NCBI GenBank assembly: GCA_003427395.1
Contig: BFEA01000341.1
Span: 1,674,131-1,713,423 of the forward strand
Direction: 5' to 3'
Length of the DNA stretch: 39,293 bases
DNA from: Chara braunii
Taxonomy: Eukaryota; Streptophyta; Charophyceae; Charales; Characeae
This document shows positions 10,085 through 19,449 of this stretch, piece after piece. The notes beneath the pieces are model-generated. The model was not told where the DNA came from. It ran no database searches and was given only the letters and a program-made list of their open reading frames with translations. Both the position numbers and the translations under genes were made by a program. The first letter of the stretch is position 1; every line of letters begins with the position of its first letter.

Positions 10085-11319
10085 TGTGATGACCCGTCCA
10101 AACATGGACTGAAACACACAACTGATTTCTGAGTTTTTCCCATAGACTGAATGAATGCCTTGCTGAGTTTCCCGCCTGCTACTAAGTCTGTGGATGCGCG
10201 CTTGCTGAACTGCATGTCTGTCTGAGTGCTGGTTGGCTTGAGTGTGTGTGTGGCCCGCAAGGGCACTTGCTCGTTCATTGGGCCCTCAGGGCCATTACTT
10301 ACCTGTGGCCGTGACATCGACGGATTGCAGCAGGAAAAACACTCAGCGGGTAGGCCGGTACCGCACCCTGAAGAGGTAGATGTGCGGGTACTGGAGGCCA
10401 AGCAGAAGAAGACAAAAGTGGCATTTTTAGAGGCCCAGTGGTTGTGGGGTAGGTCTAGGCGGATACCAGTCCAACCAGTCTGGGTCTGGGGCCTGTACGG
10501 GCAATATCAGAGTCTGCAATGCTGTTTACCTCCGAAAGGGAAGAGGTACCAGTTGCTTGGAAGGCCGAGCGGCCTGAAGTCACCGCCCGAAGAGGCAAGC
10601 AGGCCGCTATATCTCCCAGCCGGGCGAAGAGCCAGGCCTCTTTTTCGGCGTTGCAAGTTTGGCGACACACTGGTTGGAGCGCCGGTTGGAGCAGCGCTAT
10701 CCAGGAGCAGCGCTGCTGCGGGAAGGAGAAGGACACGGAGGAGGAAGAAGGACAGGAAGGGGGAGGACTGCCAGGGGTACTTACCTGGCTATGGTGGCAG
10801 CCATCTTCATCACCTTGGTGGGCGCTGCAGCAGGGAGTCCCCAACTGGGGAGAGCCATACCAAGAAGCTTCAGGGCAGAGTTGGGCATGGCGGCCTGAGT
10901 GACGCGGCCATATCTGCTTTGGGTTGTCCTTTGGACATCTGGGCAAGGCCTAGTAGTACACCATAGCCTCGGCCTATGACAAGGAAGGGAGGAGGCGGCG
11001 GTCATGGCTATGGTGGACCTCAAGTGATGCAGGGAGTAGAAGAGGAACTCGGACATTGATTCTGGATCAGCCATTCAACATTGTATTATTATTTCTTGTA
11101 TGACTACGAGAAGGGGGAGATAAGGAGGAGATTGTTGGGCGAAGAAGAAGAGCCTTGTCATTTGTCTATGCTGGTGTACATCATCTTCTTTTTCTTTCTT
11201 ACTTCTTATTCTTCTTCTAATCCTCTCTCTCCTCTCAAGTTCATTCATTTCTTTCTGCAATTGCACGGCATTGTACTATCTGATGGATATGTATCTTAAA
11301 ATTGGCCCGGATCATAACA
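10085..11319. repeat. Solo LTR of a third family (B) inside the element P LTR
   Basis: The inserted 1.2 kb starts TGTGATGACCCG and ends CGGATCATAACA, near-perfect terminal inverted sequences of the TG...CA kind. It is flanked by CAGG (10081-10084 and 11320-11323), or five bases ACAGG if the terminal A is shared. The uninterrupted site, AAACAGGGGTCAAAAG, exists in the inverted LTR copy near 14490, confirming the insertion. It contains no polymerase genes. A 246-codon open frame at 10226-10966 has no recognisable domain. Orientation is unknown. A purine run (GGGGGAGATAAGGAGGAGA) lies at about 11115-11133. Confidence 0.75.
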
Positions 11320-11687
11320 CAGGGGTCAAAAGTCACCTCCCAAGCCTGAGAAATGGCTGAGAAAGTCCTTAGGGTCAAGGGGTAACATGGTCTGAATCAA
11401 AACCTGTGTCTAGTACCCCAACGTGAGACAGTTGACTCTTGGAAAATCAAGAGTCAACCCCAGCATGGCATTATAGGCCCTAAGTCAAAGTCAAACCCGT
11501 TGACCAGCCATGGCTGTCGATCAGATGCATACCATTGGTTGTGTGCAGGTATCCGGAAGATTCCAGTTCCGACTGGGAAAAAGTACCGCTGCTGCAAGGT
11601 CGCAAACTGGCCATCGAGATCGGGAAAATCTGAGGGCCGACGCTGTCAAAGGGAGACTAGTCCTAGCCAAAAGAAGAGTCAGACGCT

Positions 11688-11837
11688 GGGGAAGGCATTC
11701 TTCCTTGCACTGCCTTGATGCTAGTACAACATCGCGAAGCTGCTGAAGTCTAGGCTTGCCCCGGGGAAGGCATTCTTCCTTGCACTGGCTTGATGCCAGT
11801 ACAACATCGCGAAGCTGCTGAAGTCTAGGCTTGCGCC
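11688..11837 (+). repeat. 75-bp tandem duplication in the element P LTR
   Basis: Two adjacent units starting near GGGGAAGGCATTCTTCC and ending CTAGGCTTGC differ at only a few positions. Confidence 0.9.
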
Positions 11838-12346
11838 AGGGCTGCTGGGTGGGCACCAGCATCAGGGGAGATTATGTTCGAGCGGCCATTGCTGCCATAG
11901 ATATAGACATTGGTGTTGAGGTTGGGAGAGGAGGAGGAGGATCGAGACTGTGAGACTGGAGAAGGTGTTGACCTGGACTTACCTGGCGACGTCGCGTGCG
12001 ATCTGCTGTTTGTCTCCACGAAGGTGAAGAAGACGTGCTCCATTCTCCCTGATTGGCTGCTGACGTGGATTGAGGATGGATGCCCGGCTAAGACCTGCAC
12101 ACTATCTGTCAGAGAACGTCAGAGGGAGACAGCCACAGGAAGGGGCAATGCCGGAGGAGGAAGTGGACAGGAAGCGGTTTCATGCATCCCACTTCATCCA
12201 TACAACTTCATGCATGATTGACGGGGACTCTTCCTCTTCTCCTCCTCTCTGTCTCTTCTCCCCGCTACCTCATTCTCTTCCCTGAATTACGTACTAGCAC
12301 CTGCAATTATAAAAGGAAGGAAGTAATGAAGACTAAAAAAGCGATT

Positions 12347-12384
12347 GTTAACCTAAACCATCTCATTGCTGATATGGCTCGGCT
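12347..12384 (-). other. Group II intron domain VI with bulged branch-point A
   Basis: GAGCCAU pairs with AUGGUUU, then an unpaired A (12354) and GGUU pairing with the preceding strand. The intron ends GGUUAAC. The A is the eighth base from the 3' splice site, as in standard group II introns. Confidence 0.7.
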
Positions 12385-12387
12385 TCC

Positions 12388-12421
12388 GAACCATACGTGA
12401 GACTTTCGCCTCATATGGCTC
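12388..12421 (-). ncRNA. Group II intron domain V (in NUMT)
   Basis: The 34-nt hairpin starts GAGCCATATGAGGCGAAAG and ends CACGTATGGTTC on the minus strand. It has the AGC triad region, a GAAA tetraloop and the lower stem GAGCCAUA/UAUGGUUC fully paired. The usual version I know has GAGCCGUA/UACGGUUC, so the G-C to A-U change is compensated on both sides. This suggests the mitochondrial intron was functional when transferred. It is not expected to splice in the nucleus. Confidence 0.8.
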
Positions 12422-12639
12422 TTCTCAGAATCTATATTGATATTTGCTCTTTCTTATGGTATGGATTTAATTCAAATGTTTCTGTAACCTAAGACTCCAG
12501 TAAATTAGGTCACCTGGGAAGCGCACATATGCTGGGCATGGACATATAATCGATTTTGGAGACACTATGTTGCGTGCTGGGTTCAGACTTGTATCACAAC
12601 ACTGATTGGCTTCTCAAAACGACTGGTTTCATTACAATT

Positions 12640-12651
12640 TGGTATCAGAGC
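12640..12651 (+). promoter_or_regulatory. Primer-binding site of element P
   Basis: TGGTATCAGAGC is an exact match to the initiator Met tRNA 3' end as used by many plant LTR elements. It is separated by three bases from the LTR end at 12636 and fixes the element's strand as plus. Confidence 0.88.
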
Positions 12652-12670
12652 GCCTTGCCAGCTGCTGATC

Positions 12671-15476
12671 ATGACAACGAGTGACGATGATGATGATGAT
12701 GATGTCTGCCATGGAAGGAGAAGAGCGGCATCAGGTAGGCCATTATTCAAGTGACACTCCACAAGCAGCGAGACACCTCGGTGTGCCATGTGGCAGACTG
12801 TGCTGCTGACGTCGCACATGAGAGAGACTGGCAAGACCACAAGTGAGAGCTGACGTGGAGTGCTTACATGGCACTGCACAGAGAGGTTACTGCTGCCGTA
12901 CATACCGAGGGTTGTGGCTGAGGCCGTGGAATTAACTTCTAAATATTACGGTTTTATTGTGCGGCACACTCGTTTGCAAACATGGCTTTCCTTTGGACTT
13001 GGTTGCGGGCATCAATTTTGACCCGATTCATCCCTCTTTTTCTTCCCCATCTCTCACTTTCTTCACTGATGAGGAAGAATTGAAGACAAGGGGGCAGAGA
13101 GATGCACGACGTAAACAAATGCTAACCAGGTTGCACCAGGTGCTCACTGAACTGCACGCCGCCGGCCCAGATGCAGAACAGCATGTACGCAGCTAGTCCG
13201 ATCTGCGCGCAGCAGAGAACGAACTCCGGCAGGCTGACACTGCTGTTCTGATCATGGAAGTAAGCGGAGGCGTGCAGCAGATAATCAAAGAGGCTCGCTT
13301 GAGCCTCGATCGCTATGTCGCTCAACAGCTGGAGAGGCTTGGTAAGGAAGTCAAGGAAGAAGAAAAGGGAGGACCAAGTGAAATCAAAGAAAAAAAAGAA
13401 TTAAATGAGGAAATTATGGATGCAACCATCAAACAATTGCAAGATATATCGCAGGCAGAAAGAAAGAAAAAGGAGGCCTACGTGAGACAAAGAAGGGAGA
13501 AAGAACAGCAAGAAAAGAAAGTTGTGTAACAAACCCAGTCAGATGAGAAGCTCACAAATGTCGAGATACAAGCTCATCAATGTCTCCAAAAATCGTTCAT
13601 GAAACCATGTTCGTCACACATAGTCCTCCAATGTCCCGATCATCAAGAAGATGAGGAAGGTGGGAGGAAAGACAGAGAGGTTAGTTTCCACACGAATCGA
13701 TAAAGCAGAAACACCTTCTTTGCCCACTTCCTCCTCAGGCTCTCCCACACTCTCGCCACGTCAGCAGTACAGTTCTTCCCTGACGATCTCTGACACATAC
13801 GACAAACAGGTCACAGCAAGGCGCCCATCCTCCTGCCACGTCAGCAGCGGCCACGAAGGATGGCGCAGATCTTCCTCTTGGAGACGTGCATCAAGCACAC
13901 GCATCGACACAGCTACATCCAGGTAAGCTTTTCCTCATCACTCGACCAATCTCACAGTCCAGATCCCCCTGCTCCTCGCCCTCTCTCACAATGTAGCAGT
14001 CAATGTGGCAATGGCCACGTCCGCATAATCACCCACAAGGCTGGCGCCCGCACACAGAGAATGGTGCCAGCATCAAGCTCCGGCAGTCTCGCGTTGTCGC
14101 ACTAGCATCAAGCCAGCGTCAAGCAAAACGCACAAGACTGGATGATCTCAAGCAGGGCTGGGTCAACTTATAGCGTTGACTCACGTTGACCAGCCTGCGG
14201 TCTCCTGAGTACGACAGCCCAGATCTGTCGGTAGTCAATGGCCTGGAAATCGTACAGTTGCAGATTCCCCACATCTACCTGCAGACAACCAATGTTGTGC
14301 ATCCAATCTATCGCTGAGGCTGTCCAGCGGGTTGACTTTGACCTATGGGCCTGGATTCCTGAGCTGGGGTTGACCATCAACTTTCCCGGGGTCAACTACT
14401 TCATGTAGGGCCAGTTTCTACCTTGCAAGGTACGCCTTGACATCAGGCCCTTGTTCACACATTACCACGACTTAGGGCGTGACTTTTGACCCCTGTTTCG
14501 GGCCTTTGACCAAAAGTGACGACCTGCAGCCGACGGCTAATGCAGATTTGAGCTGAGTTATTGCAGTTGAAGAAACAAAAGAAAAAAATTAATACAGGAT
14601 CAGAATCTGATTTAGCCTCCTTGGTGCAGAACATGACAGTGCGTCTTGCACACCTTGAGACAAAAAATCGACCATGTTACCGCAGAACTCAATACAAACG
14701 GATTGTCAAAGGAAAGAACAAGGTGGTGCAAGAAGAGGAAAAACAGGAAAAACAGGAACCGAAGAAGAAACTAATAACGACGCCATCAAATCCCGTGGTC
14801 CCATATTGACTGAAAAGAGAGAGGAAGGTCATAAACCGAAAAGAAAGGAAAAGGTAAAGATGAATTCGACCATCAAAAATAATAAGGGGGCACACTTACT
14901 GTTGTGGATGGCACAGATCCAAACGTACTGTTCGACAACGCCTGTTGTGGAACACAGCCAAGTGGCATTTTCCACTTCTTGCCTTGGAGAAGTTGCCAAG
15001 GTATTGTCTGAGCCCAATGCGGCTGGTTTCGAGGACATGGGCGAGTGGGCTAAAATGATGACCCAACGTAAATTCCTGCAAAAAACCAAAGAAAGGTTCC
15101 TCAACAAGACAACAACAGATAAGGCCTTTGATGAACTGCCTACGATCAGGCAAAAACGATGGACCACTGTAGATGCTTTGTCTCGTGCGGTTGATCCTTT
15201 GCTTGGGTACCTGGTCTGAACTTGCAAGACAACCAGCTTCTGTATATCTTCTCATGGGCTTTGCTTGAGCCTACTCGAGGTCAACTTGTCGCAGAAGCTA
15301 AATCTGGTAAGTACAACTACCGACAGCTCAGGGATCTTGCTCTGCAGCGAGAGCAAATGACCGTCCAGGCCACTAGAGTCATTAAGGGAAATGGGATCGG
15401 TAAAAGAATCTTGTGGAGGCAAAAACGTCAGGATCACCTCTTTGTCATTTTCGATGACGAGTCAATGGAGAGGTGA
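12671..15476 (+). pseudogene. gag of element P (broken, interrupted by a solo LTR)
   Basis: The first ATG after the PBS opens MTTSDDDDDDD (a GAT microsatellite) and soon hits a stop at about 12752. Gag-like sequence resumes near 13070 (KTRGQRDARRKQMLTRLHQV) and continues to 13525 as a very charged, heptad-like helix (LEEIMDATIKQL-type Glu/Lys-rich repeats). The solo LTR at 13526-14565 interrupts it; across the empty site it reads KKV-EETKEK. Downstream come SESDLASLVQNMTVRLAHLE, FLQKTKERFLNKTTTDKAFD and VDALSRAVDPLLG, then LQDNQLLYIFSWALLEPTRG and the basic GNGIGKRILWRQKRQDH. The last part is the Gag core. No clean zinc knuckle was seen. Frameshifts and stops rule out function. Confidence 0.75.
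13526..14565 (-). repeat. Solo LTR of element P's own family, inverted in gag
   Basis: On the plus strand it begins TGTAACAAACCC and ends TTATTGCA. It is flanked by GTTG (13522-13525 and 14566-14569), or AGTTG if the boundary A is shared. Its reverse complement aligns with the 5' LTR (10003-12636), including the GGTCAAAAGTCACGCCC block and the end CGATTTTTGGAGACATT...GTTACA. No internal region accompanies it, as expected after LTR-LTR recombination. It carries CAGGTAAGC (13919-13927), an antisense splice-donor match. Confidence 0.85.
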
Positions 15477-16080
15477 CCCCTCGAGAAAACCGACGGTGGG
15501 ACCAGTAGCAGCAGTGAGTCATGGAAGGGTGACATCACTACTGTAGTCACCAACAAGAGAGGTACTAAATTTGGTGGAGTTAGGACGAGGCCACGTACCT
15601 TTCTGGAACATCCTAGCCTCTAGCAAGCCCTAGGAAAAGATGGGCTCCAACAAGGGAGGTACTAAATTTGGTAGAGTTGGAAAGAAGAGGCCACGTCCCT
15701 TTCCGGAACATCCTAGCACAGCCTCTGGCAAGCCCTGGGAAAAGATGGGCATTACCCAAAAGGCATGGCACGATCATATGGATGTTGGTCAGTGCCTCAC
15801 ATCATTGCATGGTGTCCCTTTATCAACCCAAAAGCGAACAACCACTAGGAATAGCATCTGCTCCTACTGATGCAGGGTTCGGTTGAGCTGGCACCACGAA
15901 CCCCTTCCAACACTCCAGCACATATGGCAGAGGATAGCTCTTCTTCCGCCCCTCACCTAGACCACCCTGAACAAATTTTGTATTCCGTTACATTGGATGA
16001 GTCTCTTGATGATCTCCGTTGTGAATCGATTGCTCAAGTTCATGGGCTAAGAAATCAAAGAGTAAGAGTAAATTGATGAT
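15477..16080 (+). pseudogene. Gag-pol junction of element P, with 97-bp tandem duplication
   Basis: Reading frames are scrambled. Two copies of a 97-bp segment (15550-15646 and 15647 to about 15749; both contain GGTACTAAATTTGG and CATCCTAGC) lie in tandem. After them a 68-codon frame (MAEDSSSSAPHLDHPEQILYS and following, split) may be the spacer before protease. No function can be assigned to this piece beyond linker. Confidence 0.5.
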
Positions 16081-16500
16081 CGCGAATGAAAGATTGTGTG
16101 GATGCATGTTGGTGCTTTGTTAGATTCTGGGTCTAGAACATATTACATCTCTGAGAAAGCAATTAAGAAATTACTTAGGGATGAAGGTAAGGGATTTTAC
16201 CAGACCCATCACGTTGGCTGATAAAATCACCATAACTGTTTCTGAATATATCCACCGCATGAAATATTATTTTTGAATACGTAAAGCTTGCATGAAGTAA
16301 CCTTCCTAATCTGAAGAAATATTGTCGTGCACAAGGAAGCCAACCCAAAAGTCAAGAAGGACAAAGTTGTTAATATCAAGAACGGAAATTCTGAAATAAA
16401 ATCAATTATATTGTACTGATTGTAGTATTAAGTCTGGATCCGACTCGTCTCTATCTTAGTGTTGCATGGATTCGCTCGAAGAACCCGACCCCAGAGTCAA
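16081..16500 (+). pseudogene. Protease of element P (broken)
   Basis: About 16109-16185 reads VGALLDSGSRTYYISEKAI, which is the D-S-G-S aspartic protease active site with the usual aromatic-Ile-Ser follow-up. The Asp-Ser-Gly triplet is intact, unlike in elements 1 and 2. A stop and frameshift follow. VAWIRSKNPTPE near 16465-16500 resembles the later LGMPWIR part of the domain. A 65-bp segment at 16351-16415 is repeated imperfectly at 16501-16560. Confidence 0.65.
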
Positions 16501-17021
16501 GTTCAAGGACAAAACTGTTAATATCAAGAATGAAAATTCTGAAATGAAATCAATTAAATTCTTTTCACGAGTCTTCCTGCTTTTTCGTGGCATGGTCACA
16601 AAACTGTAGTTGGTACAAGATCTAATGATGGTGATGTGGGAGAGTGCTCTTCGTCCTATCCTCCCATTGAGAAACAACTTGACAAATATAAGGACATGCA
16701 GAATGAACCAACGGGAGAAACCGAACGAACCATCAAACATACTATTGAAATTATTCCAACAAGTATGATTCCCAAAAGACACTACCGTATGCCGCAAGGG
16801 AATTGGAAGGGCCGAAAAAGCAACTGCGGGAACTAACTGAGAACGGATGGATTAGGCCTAGTTCTCTCCCAATGGCATGCCTGTACTCTTTGTGCCAAAA
16901 AAGGAAGGTGAACTTCGACTGTGTATTGACTATTGAGTACCAAATTCCGTTTACTGTAATGGATGCAGAACCTCTACCTTGTCTGCATGACTTCCCTCGA
17001 TCAGTTGCAGGGTTACAATAC

Positions 17022-17109
17022 TTCAGTAAGATTGATCTGAAGTCCAGCTACCACTAGATTGAGGTTTCAGTAAGATTGATCTGAAGTCCAGCTACCACTA
17101 GATTGAGGT
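17022..17109 (+). repeat. Perfect 44-bp tandem duplication in RT
   Basis: The segment from TTCAGTAAGATTGATC to GATTGAGGT occurs twice back to back without a difference. Both copies include the same in-frame TAG at the Gln position of SGYHQ. Confidence 0.95.
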
Positions 17110-17192
17110 AACGGCGTTTCGAACCAGGTATGGGCACTATGAGTTCGTTGTGATGCCTTTTGGCCCGACTAACACCCCAACAACCTTCCAAC

Positions 17193-17282
17193 CTGCGTAG
17201 CACGGCGAACATGCTCGCGCCCCTTCACGTTCGTGTGAACGTGTTCGCACGTTCGCACGAACAGCTCAAAACGTGTTCAGGC

Positions 17283-17313
<31 letters not shown>

Positions 17314-17514
17314 CGGTTTTTGATTTTTAACTCATGATTGGCTACGAATTTGAACATGACTCCACGGCAAAAGTTGCTTGTATTAATATTTTACATAACA
17401 TATATGTTTTTCAGATTTTTCTGAAAACATTTTTTTTTTTTTTAATGTTCGTGTTTGGAGAATTTTGGGCGCTTGTTTGCGTTCGCCTGCGAATGCGAAC
17501 ACGGTGCTACGCAG
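17193..17514. mobile_element. 322-bp hAT-like MITE
   Basis: Terminal inverted repeats start CTGCGTAGCAC on both ends (11 exact bases, then partial). An exact 8-bp target duplication, CTTCCAAC, flanks it at 17185-17192 and 17515-17522. Removing the element and one duplication restores the RT reading T-F-Q-Q-S-M, which proves the boundaries. Subterminal GTTCG/CGAAC motifs are repeated, including a palindromic cluster at about 17227-17262. The interior is AT-rich with an A-run near 17286-17311 and no coding capacity. The 8-bp duplication points to hAT (P elements also make 8 bp). It must have relied on a transposase supplied elsewhere. Confidence 0.85.
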
Positions 17515-17715
17515 CTTCCAACAATCCATGAGTGAACTATTTTGTGAATGGTCTATTTGTGGTAACTTCAAACTTAACCCAAAGAAATTCGAGTTCACAA
17601 AGTCCAAGGTCCTAAATTTGGGACACATTATGAATGAAGATGGACTAAGGGCGGAAGAAAAAATACTTGTTGCGATCACAGATTGGCCTACGCCAAGGAA
17701 CCTAGCCGAACTGCA

Positions 17716-18040
17716 CTCCTTTTTTTTTGGGACTAGCCAGCTACTACAGGAAGTTCGCCAGGTACTTCGTCATGAATTTCTCTAGCATAGCTGTCCTTAT
17801 GAGGAGGCTACTCAAATAGGGAACAATTTGCGATAAGGCGTGCGAGTCCTCATTAAAGAAGACGACCTGACCAAGTTGTGCTCCTTTTTTTTGGGGACTA
17901 GCCAGCTACTAAACGAAGTTCATCAGGAAGTTTGTCAGGAATTTCTCTAGCATAGCTGCCCCTATGAGGAGGCTACGGAAAAAGGGAACAATTTGGCTAT
18001 GCGACAAGGCCCGTGAGACCTCATTTAAGAAGATGAAACA
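17716..18040 (+). repeat. 165-bp tandem duplication in the RT/RNase H connection
   Basis: Two diverged units begin CTCCTTTTTTTT...ACTAGCCAGCTACTA at 17716 and 17881. The first has a TAG (LLK-stop-G) where the second reads KKG, so the units have diverged since duplication. Confidence 0.85.
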
Positions 18041-18439
18041 TGCATTAACTTACTACCCAGTTCTGAAAATTGCATACCCCTCACTTCCTCTCGTTGTAAC
18101 AACTAACGGAAGTTAGTATGGGATTGGGGTTGTACTACAGCAAACTGAGCAAATGATGGGAATGGATACAGACTTATTGAATTCATGTCTTGTGGTCTTC
18201 CTTTTGACAACGTGACTGATTCCATCTGTGAGAGAGAATTGTATGCTTTGTTGCAAGCGCTGTTGACCTGGAAACATTCTCTTGGGCAGGCACTTCAAGG
18301 TCTACTCAAACCACAAAACCCTGAAGTGTCTCAAGACTCTATTGTGTTTGACAAAGAAGTTAGCAAGATGGTCCACTATCATTGACACTTAATGACTTTG
18401 AACTGAAGAGTATCAAATGCAATCAGACTCGCTCACTTC

Positions 18440-19430
18440 TTTGCTTCGCATGCATACCAACAGATGGTGATTCACACTGGCACATAGCGCCCAACTTAAA
18501 GCTCAGAGACATGGAAGCCGAGAACACAGTTCAAATGCAAACTCGCTTCAACAGGCTATGGTGCACCAGCACCTATACATCCCAACTCTCGTCACTGTGT
18601 CCAACACCACTGTTCGCGCACACTTCAACTCTAGATCACCCTGGATACCCCACGCACGCACTCTGTGACACACACGCATACACACCTATCACTAACTACG
18701 GCAGCTATGGCAGCCAACTAACACTACCTACAAGCAGCTATGGCTGCGCTAACTCTCCTTCAGCCCACTTCGACTTTCAGGCGCATCTGCAGACCACCTC
18801 GCACAAGTCACTGTGGCAGCGCTTCTGCATGGCTTCCGCAGGAATGAATGAATAGCTGGGCGCTGCCTCTTGATTTAAACTTTTGTAGCTCGTTTGTCTG
18901 GCCCTTTCCCATGCCCTGGGTACACACCGTCCCACACGGTACTTGCTTGACTGGACTAGGACTGCCGGGGACTGGGACTGCTGACTCAGCACGGGTAGAC
19001 TCCACCACTTGCCCACTTCCCTAGGTCTAAACGTGAGCAACTTCGAAAGGCCACCACTAGGACTTTCCAGAAGTCTGGGTCCTGGCCTTTCGAAGACTGT
19101 AGCAGCTACGACCTTGACCTCTCAGGACTGTAGCAGCTACGACCTTGACCCTTGAGGAGTCCTACAGCTACGACTTCTGGAACTCCCTAAGACCACTACC
19201 CGACAGGTCTACAGATCGAACCCTTACACCTACAAACCCTACGACAGCTTCCTAACTGCCACGAACACACAGGTCCCGGGTTCAACTCTCAGGGTCAACA
19301 CAGATACTGTACACAGATAAGGTGAGAGCTAGGGATCGAGCCCTGGGATCTGCAATCACTACCGCTAACAGGTGAAAACTGTTTCACAACGGTACTCTCT
19401 CTAGAAAAACAGATTTTTTCATAACAATAG
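18440..19430. other. About 1 kb insert of unknown origin between RNase H and integrase of element P
   Basis: RNase H coding ends near DFELKSIKCNQ (18420) and integrase coding resumes near IRKATDKIWQPI (about 19460). In the expected polyprotein this gap is short, so most of the kilobase is foreign. It holds CA-rich low-complexity sequence, a double GACTGTAGCAGCTACGACC (about 19096-19150) and a 13-bp perfect inverted repeat CTTCGAAAGGCCA (19041-19053 with 19083-19095). The right end may be the CATAACA near 19421-19427. I found no target duplication or gene, so its type is unresolved. Confidence 0.5.
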
Positions 19431-19449
19431 CTACCTACCTAGACATAGG

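Larger units (their letters stand above)
12290..12530 (-). pseudogene. cob: Mitochondrial cob fragment: group II intron 3' end plus exon start
   Basis: On the minus strand, 12346-12293 encodes NRFFSLHYFLPFIIAGAS, the conserved cytochrome b segment (…LNRFFSLHYLLPF… in other species), after which the match stops. Immediately upstream is a canonical group II intron end: a 34-nt domain V (12421-12388) and a domain VI ending in AC at 12347 with a bulged A at 12354. Sequence up to about 12530 is AT-rich and may be more intron. The other LTR copy of the family lacks these roughly 220 bases, so this is an insertion: nuclear mitochondrial DNA (NUMT). It cannot produce cytochrome b. I did not verify which cob intron it is. 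Confidence 0.8.
10003..12636 (+). repeat. 5' LTR of element P (family A), carrying two insertions
   Basis: It begins TGAAATAAG and ends CATTACA, four bases before the PBS. It aligns with the inverted solo copy at 13526-14565 and with the fragment at 28253-28645; shared blocks include GTCAAAAGTCACC, CCAAGCCTGAGAAATGG and GGCTGCTGACGTGG. Relative to the solo copy it holds a solo LTR of another family (10085-11319), a 75-bp tandem duplication (11688-11837) and an organelle-derived insert (about 12290-12530). An exact 11-bp hairpin, GTTGACTCTTG with six-base loop, lies at 11431-11458. Without the insertions it would be about 1.1 kb, near the 1,040 bp of the solo copy. Confidence 0.8.
16735..18420 (+). 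pseudogene. Reverse transcriptase and RNase H of element P (broken)
   Basis: Recognisable RT blocks in order are HTIEIIPTSMIPK (16738), KKQLRELTENGWIRPSS (16816), DAEPLPCLHDF (16960), YFSKIDLKSSYH (17019), [19 protein letters not shown] (17115), then LNPKKFEF (17572) and LGHIMNEDG. The span that should hold the YxDD catalytic motif, between TTFQ and the LNPKK block, is absent. RNase H follows: VLKIAYPSLPLVVTTN (about 18060), IEFMSCGLP and ERELYALLQALLTWKHSLG (18231). A MITE (17193-17514) and two tandem duplications (17022-17109 and 17716 to about 18040) break it further. It cannot be active. Confidence 0.85.

Noticed and set aside
10226-10966. 246-codon plus-strand open frame as a gene
   Set aside because: It lies wholly within the family B solo LTR, has no recognisable domain, and its composition (Arg/Gly/Ser) looks like GC-rich LTR sequence read by chance.
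11131-12636. A Copia LTR starting TGTTGGGC after a purine run
   Set aside because: The purine run and TGTTGGG lie inside the better supported family B insert (TG...CA ends, target duplication, matching empty site).
19200-19370. tRNA-derived SINE (B-box-like GGTTCGATC and GGGCTCGATCC on the minus strand)
   Set aside because: No A box at the right spacing, no tail and no target duplication.
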